Below, one piece after another: positions 30,272 through 40,724 of a DNA stretch of 64,000 bases. Origin of the DNA: Pseudoblastomonas marina. Lineage in GTDB: Bacteria; Pseudomonadota; Alphaproteobacteria; Sphingomonadales; Sphingomonadaceae. Positions within the stretch are counted from its first letter, which is position 1. Every line of letters begins with the position of its first letter. The stretch lies in the NCBI RefSeq assembly GCF_014641655.1, contig NZ_BMID01000001.1, positions 1,850,427 through 1,914,426 on the forward strand, given 5' to 3'. The translations under genes were made by a program, and so were the position numbers. The notes below the pieces were generated by a model. It was not told the origin of the DNA and did not search any database. It saw only the letters and a list, made by a program, of their open reading frames with translations.

Positions 30272-30326
30272 GGGCGTCGGAACCTTGGGCCCGAACCTGC
30301 CGTTGAAGCGGGCAAAGGAGTTCGAA

Positions 30327-31301
30327 ATGCGCAAGATACTGATCGGAACGGCGACGCTCGCGATCGCCGCCATGACAACCGCCTACTCGCTCCCCGCAGA
30401 CGCGCAGGGACGTGGCAATGGCAACGGAAACGCCCAGGCCGAACAGCGCGGGGGCGGCAACGGCAACGGAAAGGGCAATGCCAAGGCCGATCGCCGTGGC
30501 GGGCCCTCGATGGAGGCGCGCGCGCAGCAGCGCGGCAACGGTAACGGCCAGGCGAAGGCCGATCGCCGCGGCGGTCCGCCGGTACAGGCGCGCGGCAACG
30601 GCAATGCCGATGCGCGCGGCAATGGCAATGCCGACGCACGGGCCTATCGCACTGCCGACCGCGACTATCGCGGCCGCGATCGCGATTACTATCGCACCGA
30701 CGATCGCTATCGCGACAATGACGGCCCCTTCTTCACCCGCGATCGCGACGGCAATCCGGGTCTGATCAACGGGTGTCCCCCGGGCCTTGCCAAGAAACGC
30801 AACGGCTGCCTGCCTCCCGGCCAGGCGAAGAAGCGCAACTACGATGCCGGCTGGTTCGGCCTTTCGGGCAACGATTACCGCTATCGCGACGGATACATGG
30901 TCCGTTACGGTGACAGCGGCATTTCGGGCTACATCCCGCTGCTCGGCGGCGCGCTGTCGATCGGCCAGCCTTGGCCCGGAGATTTCGGAGTCTCGCGCGT
31001 GCCCAGCTACTATCGTTCCTATTATAATCTGGGCGACGATTACCGCTATTACGACAACACGCTGTACCGGCTCGATCCCGAAACCGCCGCGATCACCTCG
31101 ATTGCCGCGTTGATCACCGGCGACGACATCACCGTCGGCCAGCCGATGCCGGCGGGCTACGACGTCTACAACGTGCCGATGGGCTATCGTGATCGTTATT
31201 ACGATCGTCCCGACGCGCAGTACCGCTACAGCGACGGCTATATCTATCAGGTCGATCCCGAAACCCGGCTCGTCGCCGCGGCGATCGAATTGCTGACCTG
31301 A
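30327..31301 (+). CDS. Secreted repeat-rich protein with RcnB-like C-terminal segments
   Basis: 324 aa. RBS AAGGAG at 30315-30320 fixes the ATG at 30327. A signal peptide (MRKILIGTATLAIAAMTTAY...PADAQ) is followed by a low-complexity region of GNGN and AKADRRGGP repeats (about 27-105), then DRDYRGRDRDYYR-type Asp/Arg/Tyr repeats. GCPPGLAKKRNGCLPPGQAKKR follows, a motif common in RcnB-like secreted proteins of sphingomonads. The C-terminal 150 residues contain two or three Tyr-rich repeats ending YRLDPET / YQVDPET. Role unknown. Confidence 0.75.
   Translation: MRKILIGTATLAIAAMTTAYSLPADAQGRGNGNGNAQAEQRGGGNGNGKGNAKADRRGGPSMEARAQQRGNGNGQAKADRRGGPPVQARGNGNADARGNGNADARAYRTADRDYRGRDRDYYRTDDRYRDNDGPFFTRDRDGNPGLINGCPPGLAKKRNGCLPPGQAKKRNYDAGWFGLSGNDYRYRDGYMVRYGDSGISGYIPLLGGALSIGQPWPGDFGVSRVPSYYRSYYNLGDDYRYYDNTLYRLDPETAAITSIAALITGDDITVGQPMPAGYDVYNVPMGYRDRYYDRPDAQYRYSDGYIYQVDPETRLVAAAIELLT
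30405..30650 (+). repeat. Imperfect in-frame repeats encoding GNGN / AKADRRGGP units
   Basis: Short degenerate units recur: a 22-nt block centred on GCCGATCGCCG appears near 30486 and 30559, and CGCGGCAAYGGCAATGCCGA appears twice between 30592 and 30635. They encode the low-complexity part of the secreted protein and may vary in number between strains. Confidence 0.65.
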
Positions 31302-31321
31302 GCGGAAGGGGAGAAAAGACC

Positions 31322-31903
31322 ATGAAGAACACGATCTGGCTGGCGTCGATCGCCGCGACCGCGCTCGCCCTCGGCGGGTGCGAGCGCGTCGAGGACGGCG
31401 AAGCCGCACCCGCAACCGAGAACACCGCCGACCAGACGCTGACCGCGTCGATCAGCCAGGCGGACGGCCTGTCGACTGTGGCTGGCGTCATCACCGAGGC
31501 GAACCTCGCGTCGGTGTTCGACGGGTCCAGCGCCTATACGGTGCTGGCGCCGACCGACGACGCCTTCGCCGAACTGGGCGATGCGGCCGAACAGCTCACG
31601 CCCGATGGCGACAACGCGCCGATGATCGCCCTGCTGCGCAATCATATCGTCACCGGGCACCTGCGGCCCGACGACCTGCGCACCGCGTTGGCGGACGACG
31701 AGGACGGCGAAGTCGAGATGGCCAGCGTCGGCAGCGACCCGGTGACTTTCATGATGGACGGCGACGCGATCGTCGCGCGCGGGCCTGACGGAGCGCAGGT
31801 CCGCCTGCTGGTCGATCGCGCGGTCGAGGCCAATAATGGCGTGCTGATCCCGGTCGACGGCATCCTGCGGCGGCTTCCGACGGCCACCACCGCCAGCCGC
31901 TGA
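31322..31903 (+). CDS. Fasciclin-domain (FAS1) lipoprotein
   Basis: 193-aa protein with the signal and lipobox ...LALGGC (Cys20) and one FAS1 domain. H1 and H2 motifs of the fold are visible as YTVLAPTDDAFAEL and LLRNHIVTGHL, and the domain ends NNGVLIPVDGILR. FAS1 domains mediate adhesion or matrix interaction. It lies 20 bp after the repeat-rich secreted protein, so the two envelope proteins are probably co-transcribed. Confidence 0.9.
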   Translation: MKNTIWLASIAATALALGGCERVEDGEAAPATENTADQTLTASISQADGLSTVAGVITEANLASVFDGSSAYTVLAPTDDAFAELGDAAEQLTPDGDNAPMIALLRNHIVTGHLRPDDLRTALADDEDGEVEMASVGSDPVTFMMDGDAIVARGPDGAQVRLLVDRAVEANNGVLIPVDGILRRLPTATTASR

Positions 31904-31939
31904 CCACCGAACCGAACGCACCAGTGAAGCGCGTCGTGG

Positions 31940-34900
31940 CTAGTAGTCGCGGCGCGCTTCGAGGTTCAGGCTCTGGCCCGAAATGGTCGAGATCGAAGCC
32001 AGCAGCGAGAGCCAGCTGGTGATCCGGAACTCGAGCTCGGTGGCGCTGTAACCGCGTCCGTCGGTGATCAGCTCGGCGTAGAAGCGATCGCCGAAATACT
32101 TGCCCACCGCGACCGCCGTGCCGCGCCCGATCGTCGGGTCCGAGCCGACCACGCGCAGGCGATCGAGCCCGATCGCGCTGCGCAGCGAGTTGATCGGATC
32201 GAGCCCGCCGCCGCCGCGCAGGCTCGCCAGCGCCGCACCCAGCTGGAGCGCTTCGGGGGCCGAGATGTCGGTCACCGAGTCGCCGAACAGCAGCCGCGAC
32301 AGGACTTCCTCGTCCGACAGCCCGCTGGGCGAGGAGAACGCGATCTGCGGGCTCTGCGCGGTGCCGGTGATCGAGACGGTGGCATCGACCGCGCCGCCAT
32401 CGTTCTCGGCGACGATGCTGAGCCTGGGATTGGGTGGATTGCTGCCGGTGAAGTCGATCCGGCTGGTCTCGCGCAGCTCGAACCGCGCGCCGGCGAACGA
32501 ATAGGTCCCGCGCACCAGAGTCGCCTGGCGGTAGATCTGCGGCGCGTCGACGGTCCCGCGCAGGCGGATATTGGCGGCCCATTCGCTGTCGAGGCCGAGC
32601 CCGCGCACCTCGATCTGGTTGTCGGCCACCGCGTCGATCAAATAACGCCACGGGCCCGAACGGCGGCGCGGCGGGGCGGTATCGGCGCGCCCATTGATCT
32701 CGCGCGTGGCGATCTGTGGCAGGCGTTCGCGCGCCGGCCCGGCCCCGAGTTGCCAGCGTGCCCGGTCGATCCGCAACCGGCCCGCAATGGTCCCGCCATT
32801 GCCGTCGGACACCACGCGCAGGGGGCCGGTGACGGTCGCACCGAGATCGTCGCGTTCGAGCAGCCGGGCATTGTCGGCGGCAAGCTTGAGGTCAATCGTC
32901 GGCAGCCGCTCGCCGAGACCCGACAGGTCGATGAAGCCCGACCCGCTGACCGTGCCGCCATTGGGCGCACGCCCCGAGAACCGCCCGATCCGCAGCCGCG
33001 CGCCGGCGAAGCGACCGCGCACCCGGATCGAATCGACATCGGTCCCGGTCAGCGCGCTCTGCAGCCGCAGGTCGTCGCTGGCGAGCGACCCGGCGATTGA
33101 AGGATCGCGCAGACTGCCGGAGAAGTTCGCGGCGACTTCGAGCGGGCCGGTGAGGTCGAACAGTTCGACCGCGATCAGCCGCCACAGCGCCGAAGCCGGT
33201 CCGTTGTAGCGCAACTGCGCATCGAGCGCGCCGCGTTGCAGGCGATCGGGCAGGTTGCCACTGCCCGGCAGGTTCGCGATCCGCCCCTGCAGCCGCCCAC
33301 GCGTGCGGCCGTCTTCGCGGATCAGCGCACGCGTCTCGAGCCGCGTCGGCGAAAGGTCCGCCGCCAGGAAGAGATCGATCGGGCGCGAGGTGACGACGAG
33401 GCCGGCGCGGCTCAGCCCCTCGACCTTCACCCTCGCGTTGCCGACCGGGATCCCGTTCGGGCCGACCTCGTAATTGACGAGCCCCGATATCTGCCCGCCG
33501 AGCCCGAGATCGGCGACTGCGATATCGGTGATGTTGAGCGGGAGTTCGTCTAGCGCGAGATCGAGCCGGGTTCCGTTCGCGGCACCGAAGCGGCCCGAGG
33601 CGATCACGCTACCCCCGGCATAGGAAATCTGCGACCGCTCGAGCTCCCAGCCGCCACCATCGAGGCGATTGAGCACCGCGCGCCGCGGCATCGCGATGCG
33701 GCGACCGGCATAAGTGCCCTGCAGCGCGAGTGCGACCCTCTCGGGCGCGACGCGACCGTCGAAATTGAGCGCGAAACGACTGCCGCGCCGCCCGGCGACG
33801 AGCCCCGTCAAGCTGCCGCGCCCGTTGCGCAACGCCACATCCGCCTCGGCCCGACCGAGGAACAGATTGCCGCGCGATACGCCGGCGAGGTCGATCTCGG
33901 CATCGATCGAGGAAGCGTCCTCGGCGAGGACTCCACGCGCCTCGACAGTGCCGCGCGCGATCCGCACGGGGGTTTCGCCACCGAAACTCGCATTGGCGGC
34001 GCGCAGGTTCGCACTGAAGCTCTGATTGCCCTCGAGCGGCATGAGCTGGATATTGCCGGTGAGCCCGCCGCCGGTCAGCCCGATCATGCCCCGCGCGATC
34101 CCGTCCTCGATCTCCACCGTGCCCTCGCCACGCGTGTCGGCGACGGTGAGCTCAGCGACTTCGATCCGCAGCGGCCCACCCTCAGGCGCAAAGAGATCGA
34201 GGTCGCCGCTGAACGGTCCGAGCAGCGAATTGCCGCTAGTCTGGATATCGAACCCGTCCTCGATCGGCGAAAGCGCCACTCGGACGTCCTTCAACCCGGC
34301 TGCGGGCAACGGATCGGCGAAGACCAGCTCGGCCACCGGTCCCGCGTCGTCGAGCCGGGCATCGAAGGTGAAAGGTCCGTACTGGACGTGGCGACCGTCG
34401 CCCGCCAGTTCGGTGTTTCCGTTCGCCAATCGCCGACCCGAGGCCGTCAGCGAAAGCTTCTCAGCCTTGAGTGCAAAATCGTCGAACAGGATCGGCAGGC
34501 CTGCGCCGAGGAGGACATTGCCGTCGAAATCGAGCCGCGGCCCGGCGAGGTTCGCGAGCGTCGCATTGGCGACTTCGGTGATCGCCCCGTCGAGCGTGGC
34601 GGACAGCGTCCATGCGCGGGCGCCGCCGATCTGCAGGTCGATCCGGGCACGGCCGCCCGCACGCCCGATATTGTCGATCGCCAGGCCGTTCGCGCGCGCC
34701 GGCCCCGTCAGGCGATAGGTACCGCTGCCGATATCGCCGCGCAGTTGCAGGTCCGCGGAGAGCCCTGGTGCGCGCAATGCGAGATCATCGGACAGCAGGC
34801 GACCGCCGGTATAGGTGAGCGTACCCGCAGCTACGACCGGATCGAGCCGTGGATCGACCTGCGCGAGCCCGGTCACGATCCGCTGGGCGCGCGCTTCGAG

Positions 34901-36103
34901 CGGTACGACCAGGCGGGTCCCGTCCCACGTCGCCGTCCCCGACTGGGTCAGCCCCTCGAGCACGTAATCGCCCGCAGCGATCCGTCCGACCGAGAGCGCA
35001 TGCTCGATCTCGAGATCGCGAAACGCACCGTCGAGCGTCGCGGACAGGATCGTGTCCTCGAACGCGACACTGTCGGACAACAGGTTGGGATCGGTCAGCC
35101 GGGCATCGAGGGCAAGATCGTCGAACCGGTTGTCGGCGAGGTCGATCGCGCCTTCGGCCACCCCCCGCACTGCTGCGCCGGCGATCTGCGCACTGCCCTC
35201 AAGCACGCTGTCGGCGAGCGAACCGACCGCGCGCAGGCTGACCGTGCGGCCGAGTGCGCGCGAGGGCAACCCGGTGAGATTGTCGCGCGGATCGACCTGG
35301 CCGAGAAGTTCGTACGTCTCGCCCTGTTTGGTGAACCTGATCGCGGCCAGCCGCTCGTCGGCCTGGGTCGCGAAGATCCCGCCGGTCCAGCGCTCCCACG
35401 TACCGTCGCCGAATACCTGCACCCGCAAGTCCTCGCGCGCGCCCGCCAGCCCGGCGAGGAAGCCGCCCGCCGGAGCATTGTAGTCGAGCCGGAGGTTATA
35501 ACGGTCCGCATCGGGTTCGCTGTCGAGCAGGAAGGCGAGATTGTCTTCGCCGCTGATATCGGCGCGTGCATCGACATAGGCGCGCCCGTCGCGAATGTCG
35601 GCCTTCAGCACCGCGTTGACGACTTGGCTCTCGCTTCCGATCACCCCTGCGGCGGCGGTGAAATCGACCAGTTCGAGCCGGTCCACCCGGATATCGAAAT
35701 CGGGCAGGATCGGCGCGTCCTCGTCACCGGGCAGGAGCTCGGGCGAGCGCAGGAAGGTGCCGCGATAGGCGACGAGCTTGCGCACATCGAGGCCGCTGGT
35801 GAACCAGCTGAAGGGTCGCCAGTCGAGCTCGACCAGCGGGATTTCGAGGAACTTGCCTTTGGGATCGGAAAGGACGACGTCGTGCAGGGTGGCCTCGCCG
35901 TAGAGGTCGCCATCGATCCGGCCGATCTCGATCTGGAGCCCCGAAGCGGGCGCGATCTCGGCGATGCGATCGGCCACGAAGCGCTGTCCGAAGGGCGAAT
36001 TGAGCACTGCCAACGCCGCGATGACGGCGAGGACGAGCGCGCCGAGCGTGACCACTATCCACTTCGATATCCGCGCCGGGATGGGGAGTTTCCGCGCCGC
36101 CAT
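31940..36103 (-). CDS. tamB: Translocation and assembly module protein TamB
   Basis: Very large (1,387 aa) AsmA-like/bridge protein spanning the periplasm, working with TamA in outer-membrane protein insertion and possibly lipid transport. An N-terminal anchor helix (about 15-37, WIVVTLGALVLAVIAALAVL) is followed by long beta-rich repeats. The C-terminal DUF490/TamB domain (LRGTVDAPQIYR, GTYSFAGARFEL, DEEVLSRLLFG) ends LNLEARRDY. ATG at 36103 shares one base with the tamA stop (TGATG), the usual tamA-tamB coupling. Confidence 0.93.
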   Translation of the reverse strand: MAARKLPIPARISKWIVVTLGALVLAVIAALAVLNSPFGQRFVADRIAEIAPASGLQIEIGRIDGDLYGEATLHDVVLSDPKGKFLEIPLVELDWRPFSWFTSGLDVRKLVAYRGTFLRSPELLPGDEDAPILPDFDIRVDRLELVDFTAAAGVIGSESQVVNAVLKADIRDGRAYVDARADISGEDNLAFLLDSEPDADRYNLRLDYNAPAGGFLAGLAGAREDLRVQVFGDGTWERWTGGIFATQADERLAAIRFTKQGETYELLGQVDPRDNLTGLPSRALGRTVSLRAVGSLADSVLEGSAQIAGAAVRGVAEGAIDLADNRFDDLALDARLTDPNLLSDSVAFEDTILSATLDGAFRDLEIEHALSVGRIAAGDYVLEGLTQSGTATWDGTRLVVPLEARAQRIVTGLAQVDPRLDPVVAAGTLTYTGGRLLSDDLALRAPGLSADLQLRGDIGSGTYRLTGPARANGLAIDNIGRAGGRARIDLQIGGARAWTLSATLDGAITEVANATLANLAGPRLDFDGNVLLGAGLPILFDDFALKAEKLSLTASGRRLANGNTELAGDGRHVQYGPFTFDARLDDAGPVAELVFADPLPAAGLKDVRVALSPIEDGFDIQTSGNSLLGPFSGDLDLFAPEGGPLRIEVAELTVADTRGEGTVEIEDGIARGMIGLTGGGLTGNIQLMPLEGNQSFSANLRAANASFGGETPVRIARGTVEARGVLAEDASSIDAEIDLAGVSRGNLFLGRAEADVALRNGRGSLTGLVAGRRGSRFALNFDGRVAPERVALALQGTYAGRRIAMPRRAVLNRLDGGGWELERSQISYAGGSVIASGRFGAANGTRLDLALDELPLNITDIAVADLGLGGQISGLVNYEVGPNGIPVGNARVKVEGLSRAGLVVTSRPIDLFLAADLSPTRLETRALIREDGRTRGRLQGRIANLPGSGNLPDRLQRGALDAQLRYNGPASALWRLIAVELFDLTGPLEVAANFSGSLRDPSIAGSLASDDLRLQSALTGTDVDSIRVRGRFAGARLRIGRFSGRAPNGGTVSGSGFIDLSGLGERLPTIDLKLAADNARLLERDDLGATVTGPLRVVSDGNGGTIAGRLRIDRARWQLGAGPARERLPQIATREINGRADTAPPRRRSGPWRYLIDAVADNQIEVRGLGLDSEWAANIRLRGTVDAPQIYRQATLVRGTYSFAGARFELRETSRIDFTGSNPPNPRLSIVAENDGGAVDATVSITGTAQSPQIAFSSPSGLSDEEVLSRLLFGDSVTDISAPEALQLGAALASLRGGGGLDPINSLRSAIGLDRLRVVGSDPTIGRGTAVAVGKYFGDRFYAELITDGRGYSATELEFRITSWLSLLASISTISGQSLNLEARRDY

Positions 36104-38361
36104 CAGAACGCCTGGCCCAGCCCGACATAGACCGCGACCGGGCTGTCGCCTTCGCGCCGGTTGAGCGGCACGCCGACATCGACCCTGATCGGTCCGAAAT
36201 TGGTTTCGTAGCGCACGCCGACGCCCGCCCCGATGCGGATGTCGCTGAAATCGGGGGTCGCGCCGCGGTCGACCGAACCGGCATCGACGAAGGGCACCAC
36301 CGACAGCGCGCCGGAGAAAAGCGGCGTCCCGATCCGTGCCTCGAGGTTGATCTCGGTCAGCGAGCGTCCACCCGACGGTTCGCCGAGCATGTCGCGGGGC
36401 CCGATCCGCTGGTAGCCATAGCCGCGCACCGAATTCGCCCCGCCGGCATAGAAGCGTCGCGAGGGCGCTATAGATTGGATGTCGGCGCCGGGGATGGAGC
36501 CGAACTTGGCGCGGCCCGCGAGCACGATATTGTCGGACAGCGAGAAATAGGCCCGTCCATCGAGCCACACCCGCGCATAGTTCGACTGCACGTCGTTATT
36601 GCGCGACGTTTCGGGCGAGACGAAGGCGCTCAGGCGGAAGCCGGTGGTCGGGTCGAGCAGATTGTCCGAACTGTCGAGCGTGGCGGACAGCGGCAGCGCC
36701 GCGACGAAATAGGTTTCGCGCGGAGCCATGGTTGGTCCGGTGAGCGAGCCTTCGCGCTCGCTGGTGGCGACCGCCTCGAACCCGACCGACCAGTACCACG
36801 GCTTCTGGAACAGCAGCGTGGTCTCCTTCTCGAACCGGGCGAGCAGCGCGGCAGTGGTGGCCACGAAGGCGTCGCGCTTGATCGTGGTCCCGTAGAGATC
36901 GACCGAGAGGACCTGGTCGCGGCCCATGAAATTGTTCTTGCGGAACACCACCCCGGCGAGCTGTTCGCGGGTCCCCACCACGCCGCGTACGCGCAGCATG
37001 CCTTCGGGCGGGAACAGGTTGCGATGTTCCCAGCTGCCTTCGAGCCGGAAGCCGTCCTGGCTGTCGTAACCGATCGCCCCGGCCCAGGTGCGCAAGGGGG
37101 CCTCGGTCATTTCGACGTCGAGCACGACCTCGCCCGGCGCCTCGCCCTGGGGTGCGGTTGTCTCGCGCGGGGTCACGGTCACCGAAGAAACCAGCCCGGT
37201 GGCGAGGATTGCCTGCCGCAGGTCCTGGACATCGGAGCGCATATAGAGTTCGCCCGGATCGAAGCGTGCGATCCGCTGCAGGTGGCGGCTCGAGAGGAAA
37301 TCCTCGCGGTTCGAATTGACGCCGGCGAAATTGTACTTGCCCCCCGGTGCGACCGGCACGGTCAGATCACCCTCGACCCGCTCGTGATCGATCAGCAGCG
37401 AGGGCTCGCCGACATCGGCGAAGGCGTAGCCGCTCTCGCCGAGTTCGTAGGTGAGCCCGGCGACTGCGTAGACGATATCGTCGCTCTTGACCGCATCGCC
37501 GACTTCCAACGGATCGAGTTCGTCGATCGAGACGAGCCCGTCACGCAACCGGCGCTCCTCGCGCGGGGTGATCTCGTCGGAGCTGTCCTCGCGGCGCACG
37601 CCGAAGCTTGCCCGAAGGTGGGGGTAATCGCTCCCGGTCTCCGCGAGATCGCCAAGGTCGATCGCCCCAAAAAGATATTGCTGTCCCGGGACGATATCGA
37701 ACCGGATTCTCGCGCCCTCCCCGGCCGGATCGCCAATCGGCGCGGCGGCGACGGTGCGGAAGATCTGGGCGTCGTAATAGCCGTAGATGCGCAGCAGGTC
37801 GTCGAGCAGTTCGCGGTCGTTCGCCGCGCGCGCATTCAGCTGGGCGATGGTCGAATCGTCGCTGTCGAGCTCGACGATCGAGGACAGCGCACGGAACCGC
37901 TCGAGGAATTCGGTGCCTTCGGGGAACCGGTCGCCGCCGGTCGGGAAAACGAGCGTCAGCGTGTCGTTGATCGCGAACTCCTCCCCGCTCGCGACCAGCG
38001 GTTCGACGATTGTGTCCGCCTGAGCTTCCTCGAAGGCGGCAGCGAGTTCGGGATCGGGTTCGATCGGGTCCGGGCGGGCGAGTTCGAACGGCGGTTCGGG
38101 CCACTCGACCGACAGGTCCATCTCGGGCAGCGGCGCCTCTGGATCGACCCGCTCGCCGTCGATTTCCTCACCGGACTCTTCCGCCTCGGCCCATTCTTCC
38201 GGATTGTCGATCGCACTGTCGGGGATCAGCGCTTCGAGTTCATCCTCTGTGTCGCGATCCTGGGCCTGCAGAGGGGTCGCGGCGAAGCCCAGCGCGAACA
38301 GCGCCGCCGCCAGCCAATTGGTTCGGAACCGGTCAGGCGTCCGCGTGAATGGGCGCGCCAC
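36103..38361 (-). CDS. tamA: Outer-membrane BamA/TamA family protein (TamA)
   Basis: Omp85-family barrel of about 752 aa. The GTG at 38361 gives a clean signal peptide ([22 protein letters not shown]), followed by an acidic linker (about 40-110), POTRA domains (about 150-420) and a C-terminal beta barrel. The last residue is Phe (VYVGLGQAF), the classical outer-membrane insertion signal. Barrel motifs [16 protein letters not shown] and [12 protein letters not shown] are visible. No ATG is available near the signal, so GTG is inferred; it overlaps bpt by 29 bp. Pairing with tamB indicates TamA rather than BamA. Confidence 0.9.
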   Translation of the reverse strand: MARPFTRTPDRFRTNWLAAALFALGFAATPLQAQDRDTEDELEALIPDSAIDNPEEWAEAEESGEEIDGERVDPEAPLPEMDLSVEWPEPPFELARPDPIEPDPELAAAFEEAQADTIVEPLVASGEEFAINDTLTLVFPTGGDRFPEGTEFLERFRALSSIVELDSDDSTIAQLNARAANDRELLDDLLRIYGYYDAQIFRTVAAAPIGDPAGEGARIRFDIVPGQQYLFGAIDLGDLAETGSDYPHLRASFGVRREDSSDEITPREERRLRDGLVSIDELDPLEVGDAVKSDDIVYAVAGLTYELGESGYAFADVGEPSLLIDHERVEGDLTVPVAPGGKYNFAGVNSNREDFLSSRHLQRIARFDPGELYMRSDVQDLRQAILATGLVSSVTVTPRETTAPQGEAPGEVVLDVEMTEAPLRTWAGAIGYDSQDGFRLEGSWEHRNLFPPEGMLRVRGVVGTREQLAGVVFRKNNFMGRDQVLSVDLYGTTIKRDAFVATTAALLARFEKETTLLFQKPWYWSVGFEAVATSEREGSLTGPTMAPRETYFVAALPLSATLDSSDNLLDPTTGFRLSAFVSPETSRNNDVQSNYARVWLDGRAYFSLSDNIVLAGRAKFGSIPGADIQSIAPSRRFYAGGANSVRGYGYQRIGPRDMLGEPSGGRSLTEINLEARIGTPLFSGALSVVPFVDAGSVDRGATPDFSDIRIGAGVGVRYETNFGPIRVDVGVPLNRREGDSPVAVYVGLGQAF

Positions 38362-39181
38362 CTGCGACGCCGTCCTTGTCCTTGCCACCGAACATGAACC
38401 CGTCGCCGTGCGGCTTGCAGGCTTCGGCGATGAGCTCGGCCTGGCGGGTGGGGGCCATCGGTTCCCAGCCATTGGGACCAAGCAGTTCGAGCGGGCGGAA
38501 GCGGACCTTGTACTGCATCCGGGGTGCGCCTTCGACCCAGTATCCGAGATACACGTATCCGAGCCCCTGCGAGGCGGCGCGCTGGATGTGATCGAGGATG
38601 ATGTAATTTCCAAGCCCGCTGCGATCTTCACATTCGGGGTCGTAGAAACTGTAGATCATCGAGAGCCCGTCGCCCTGCCTGTCGGTCAGGCAACAGCCCA
38701 CGAGCTTGCCAGGTTCGACCCCGTCACCCGGCTCGCGATATTCGATAACACAACTGGTTACCGGCGTATGCTCCACCATATCGGCAAAATCGACTTCGTC
38801 CATCTCATTCATCCCGCCGCCCGGATGGCGCGCGGAGAGATATTTGCGCAGGAGTTCGAATTGTTCGGCAGTCGCCCACGGACGGCACTCGCTCGCCACG
38901 AGGTCGGCATTGCGCTTGATATTGCGTTTCTGGCTCGAGGACGGCCTGAACTGTTCGGCCACCACGCGAACCGAGACGCAGGCCCGGCAATCGAGGCAGG
39001 AGGGACGATAGGCGACCGTCTGGCTGCGACGGAAACCGATCCGGCCGAGTGCTTCGTTAAGCGCATCCGAATTCGGCCCCGACAATTCGGTGAATACCTT
39101 CCGCTCGGTCTTTCCCGGCAGGTACGGACAGGGCGCGGGGCTCGTCACGTAGAAACGGGGAAAGCGAACGGGGGCGGTCAC
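38333..39181 (-). CDS. bpt: Aspartate/glutamate leucyltransferase (Bpt, arginyltransferase family)
   Basis: N-end-rule enzyme that transfers leucine from Leu-tRNA to N-terminal Asp or Glu, marking proteins for ClpS/ClpAP. The GTG at 39181 yields 282 aa starting [20 protein letters not shown]. The N-terminal PCPYLPG and the cysteine motif [12 protein letters not shown], then [19 protein letters not shown] and [17 protein letters not shown], are family hallmarks. An in-frame GTG at 39193 has no spacing to AGAGG and is less likely. tamA follows with an overlap. Confidence 0.9.
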   Translation of the reverse strand: MTAPVRFPRFYVTSPAPCPYLPGKTERKVFTELSGPNSDALNEALGRIGFRRSQTVAYRPSCLDCRACVSVRVVAEQFRPSSSQKRNIKRNADLVASECRPWATAEQFELLRKYLSARHPGGGMNEMDEVDFADMVEHTPVTSCVIEYREPGDGVEPGKLVGCCLTDRQGDGLSMIYSFYDPECEDRSGLGNYIILDHIQRAASQGLGYVYLGYWVEGAPRMQYKVRFRPLELLGPNGWEPMAPTRQAELIAEACKPHGDGFMFGGKDKDGVAGGAPIHADA

Positions 39182-39212
39182 GGTTCGGGGCACCTCTTCC
39201 AGTCAATCCGGC

Positions 39213-39251
39213 GGCGGGGCGAGCCCCGCGCTCGACGACGTTTATGTCGTC
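39213..39251. other. Two small palindromes in the bpt leader (gap 39182-39385)
   Basis: GCGGGGC-GA-GCCCCGC (39214-39229) and GACGAC-GTTTAT-GTCGTC (39234-39251) lie just upstream of bpt. Neither has a T-run. They could form hairpins in the bpt 5' leader; the rest of the gap shows nothing I can name. Confidence 0.35.
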
Positions 39252-39385
39252 CAACATGGAGTGTTTAAAGGGGATTAACCACGAAAATTTTCAAATCGGC
39301 AAGAATTGCGGGTGGGATTGAGGGCGGCGAGGCAAACCGTGCCGAAGCTGGACGGAACCCGACCGGCGCACTCCCGGTGCAGGGA

Positions 39386-40630
39386 TCAATCGGTCCTCTG
39401 GTCGATCTCCACCCGGCTCACCGAATAGCCCGCCTCGCGCAGGCTCGCGACCAGCGCGTCGAGCTGTTCGGCGTCGCGCGCCTCGCACTCGATATCGGTC
39501 ATCGAATCCTTCGCCGGCAGCGAGGTGAAGACGCGGTGGTGGATCACCTCGATGATGTTGACGTTGCGCTCGGCGAACAGCTTCATCACCTGGTAGAGCG
39601 CGCCGGGCCGGTCGATCAGCATGATCCGCAATCGCGCATATCGCCCGCTCCGCGCGAGGTCGCGCAAGAGCACGTTGGCGAGCAGGCGTGTATCGATATT
39701 GCCGCCGCAGAGCGGGATGCCGACATTGCGCCCGGCGAACTTCTCGCGATGTTGCAGGACGGCTGCCAGGCCGCTCGCCCCGGCGCCTTCGGCCACGGTT
39801 TTCTCGATCGTCAGCAGCAGCGCGATCGCGCTTTCGATATGCCCCTCGTCGACCAGCAGCAGGTCGTCGAGCAGATCGCGCAGCACCTCGCGGGTGAAAT
39901 GTCCCGGTTCCTTGACCGCGATGCCTTCGGCGATCGAATCCCCCCCGATCGGGAGGTCGGTGCCGTTGAGCGTGTTGTAGAGCGCGGGATAGAGTTGCGC
40001 CTCGACCCCGATCACCTCGATCTCCGGCCGCAAGGCCTTGGCCGCCGTGCCCATGCCCGAGGACAATCCGCCGCCGCCGATGGGGATCGCGAGCATGTCG
40101 AGCTCGGGCGCGTCCTCGAGCATTTCGAGCGCGACCGTGCCCTGTCCCGAGGCGACCTGTGGATCGTCGAACGGATGAACGAAGGTCAGCCCGCGTTCGC
40201 GTTCGAGTTCGCGCGCATGGGCGTAGGCTTCGTCGAAGGTCTCGCCGAACAGCTCGACCTTGCCGCCGACCATCTCGGTCTGGCGGATCTTTATCGTCGG
40301 GGTCGATTTCGGCATCACGATCGTGACGGGAATGTCCTGCCGGGTGCCGTGATAGCTCAAACCCTGCGAGTGATTGCCCGCAGATGCCGCGATCACCCCG
40401 CGCCTGGCATCCGCCGGATCTAGCTGCAGCAGCGCGTTCAATGCGCCGCGCTCCTTGTAGCTCGCGGTAAATTGGAGGTTCTCGAACTTGAGCCAGATAT
40501 TCGCGCCGGTGATTTCGCTGAGCGTGCGCGAATGCCGGGTCGGCGTACGGACGACCTGCCCCTCGATCCGCTCGGCGGCCGCGCGGATCGTCTCGAGGCT
40601 CAGCCCCTCATGTGTTTTATCGTCTCCCAT
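39386..40630 (-). CDS. ilvA: Threonine ammonia-lyase with ACT domain
   Basis: PLP enzyme that deaminates threonine to 2-oxobutyrate, feeding isoleucine synthesis. The 414-aa product from ATG 40630 (MGDDKTHEGLSLETIR) has the PLP lysine in FTASYKERGA (Lys59), ASAGNHSQGLSYHG, the phosphate-binding GGGGLSSG, and a C-terminal single ACT domain (IMLIDRPGALYQVMKLFAE...). One ACT domain and about 400 aa fit the shorter IlvA/TdcB type. Upstream codons to 40780 run into unrelated sequence. Confidence 0.93.
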   Translation of the reverse strand: MGDDKTHEGLSLETIRAAAERIEGQVVRTPTRHSRTLSEITGANIWLKFENLQFTASYKERGALNALLQLDPADARRGVIAASAGNHSQGLSYHGTRQDIPVTIVMPKSTPTIKIRQTEMVGGKVELFGETFDEAYAHARELERERGLTFVHPFDDPQVASGQGTVALEMLEDAPELDMLAIPIGGGGLSSGMGTAAKALRPEIEVIGVEAQLYPALYNTLNGTDLPIGGDSIAEGIAVKEPGHFTREVLRDLLDDLLLVDEGHIESAIALLLTIEKTVAEGAGASGLAAVLQHREKFAGRNVGIPLCGGNIDTRLLANVLLRDLARSGRYARLRIMLIDRPGALYQVMKLFAERNVNIIEVIHHRVFTSLPAKDSMTDIECEARDAEQLDALVASLREAGYSVSRVEIDQRTD

Positions 40631-40724
40631 GCCAGCGCGGGTAGCGCAAAGCCCTGCCCGCGCCAACGCATGATCGGGCCGCATCGCTTGCAAGTACCGC
40701 CGGGCGCATGCAAAGCCTCGCCGC

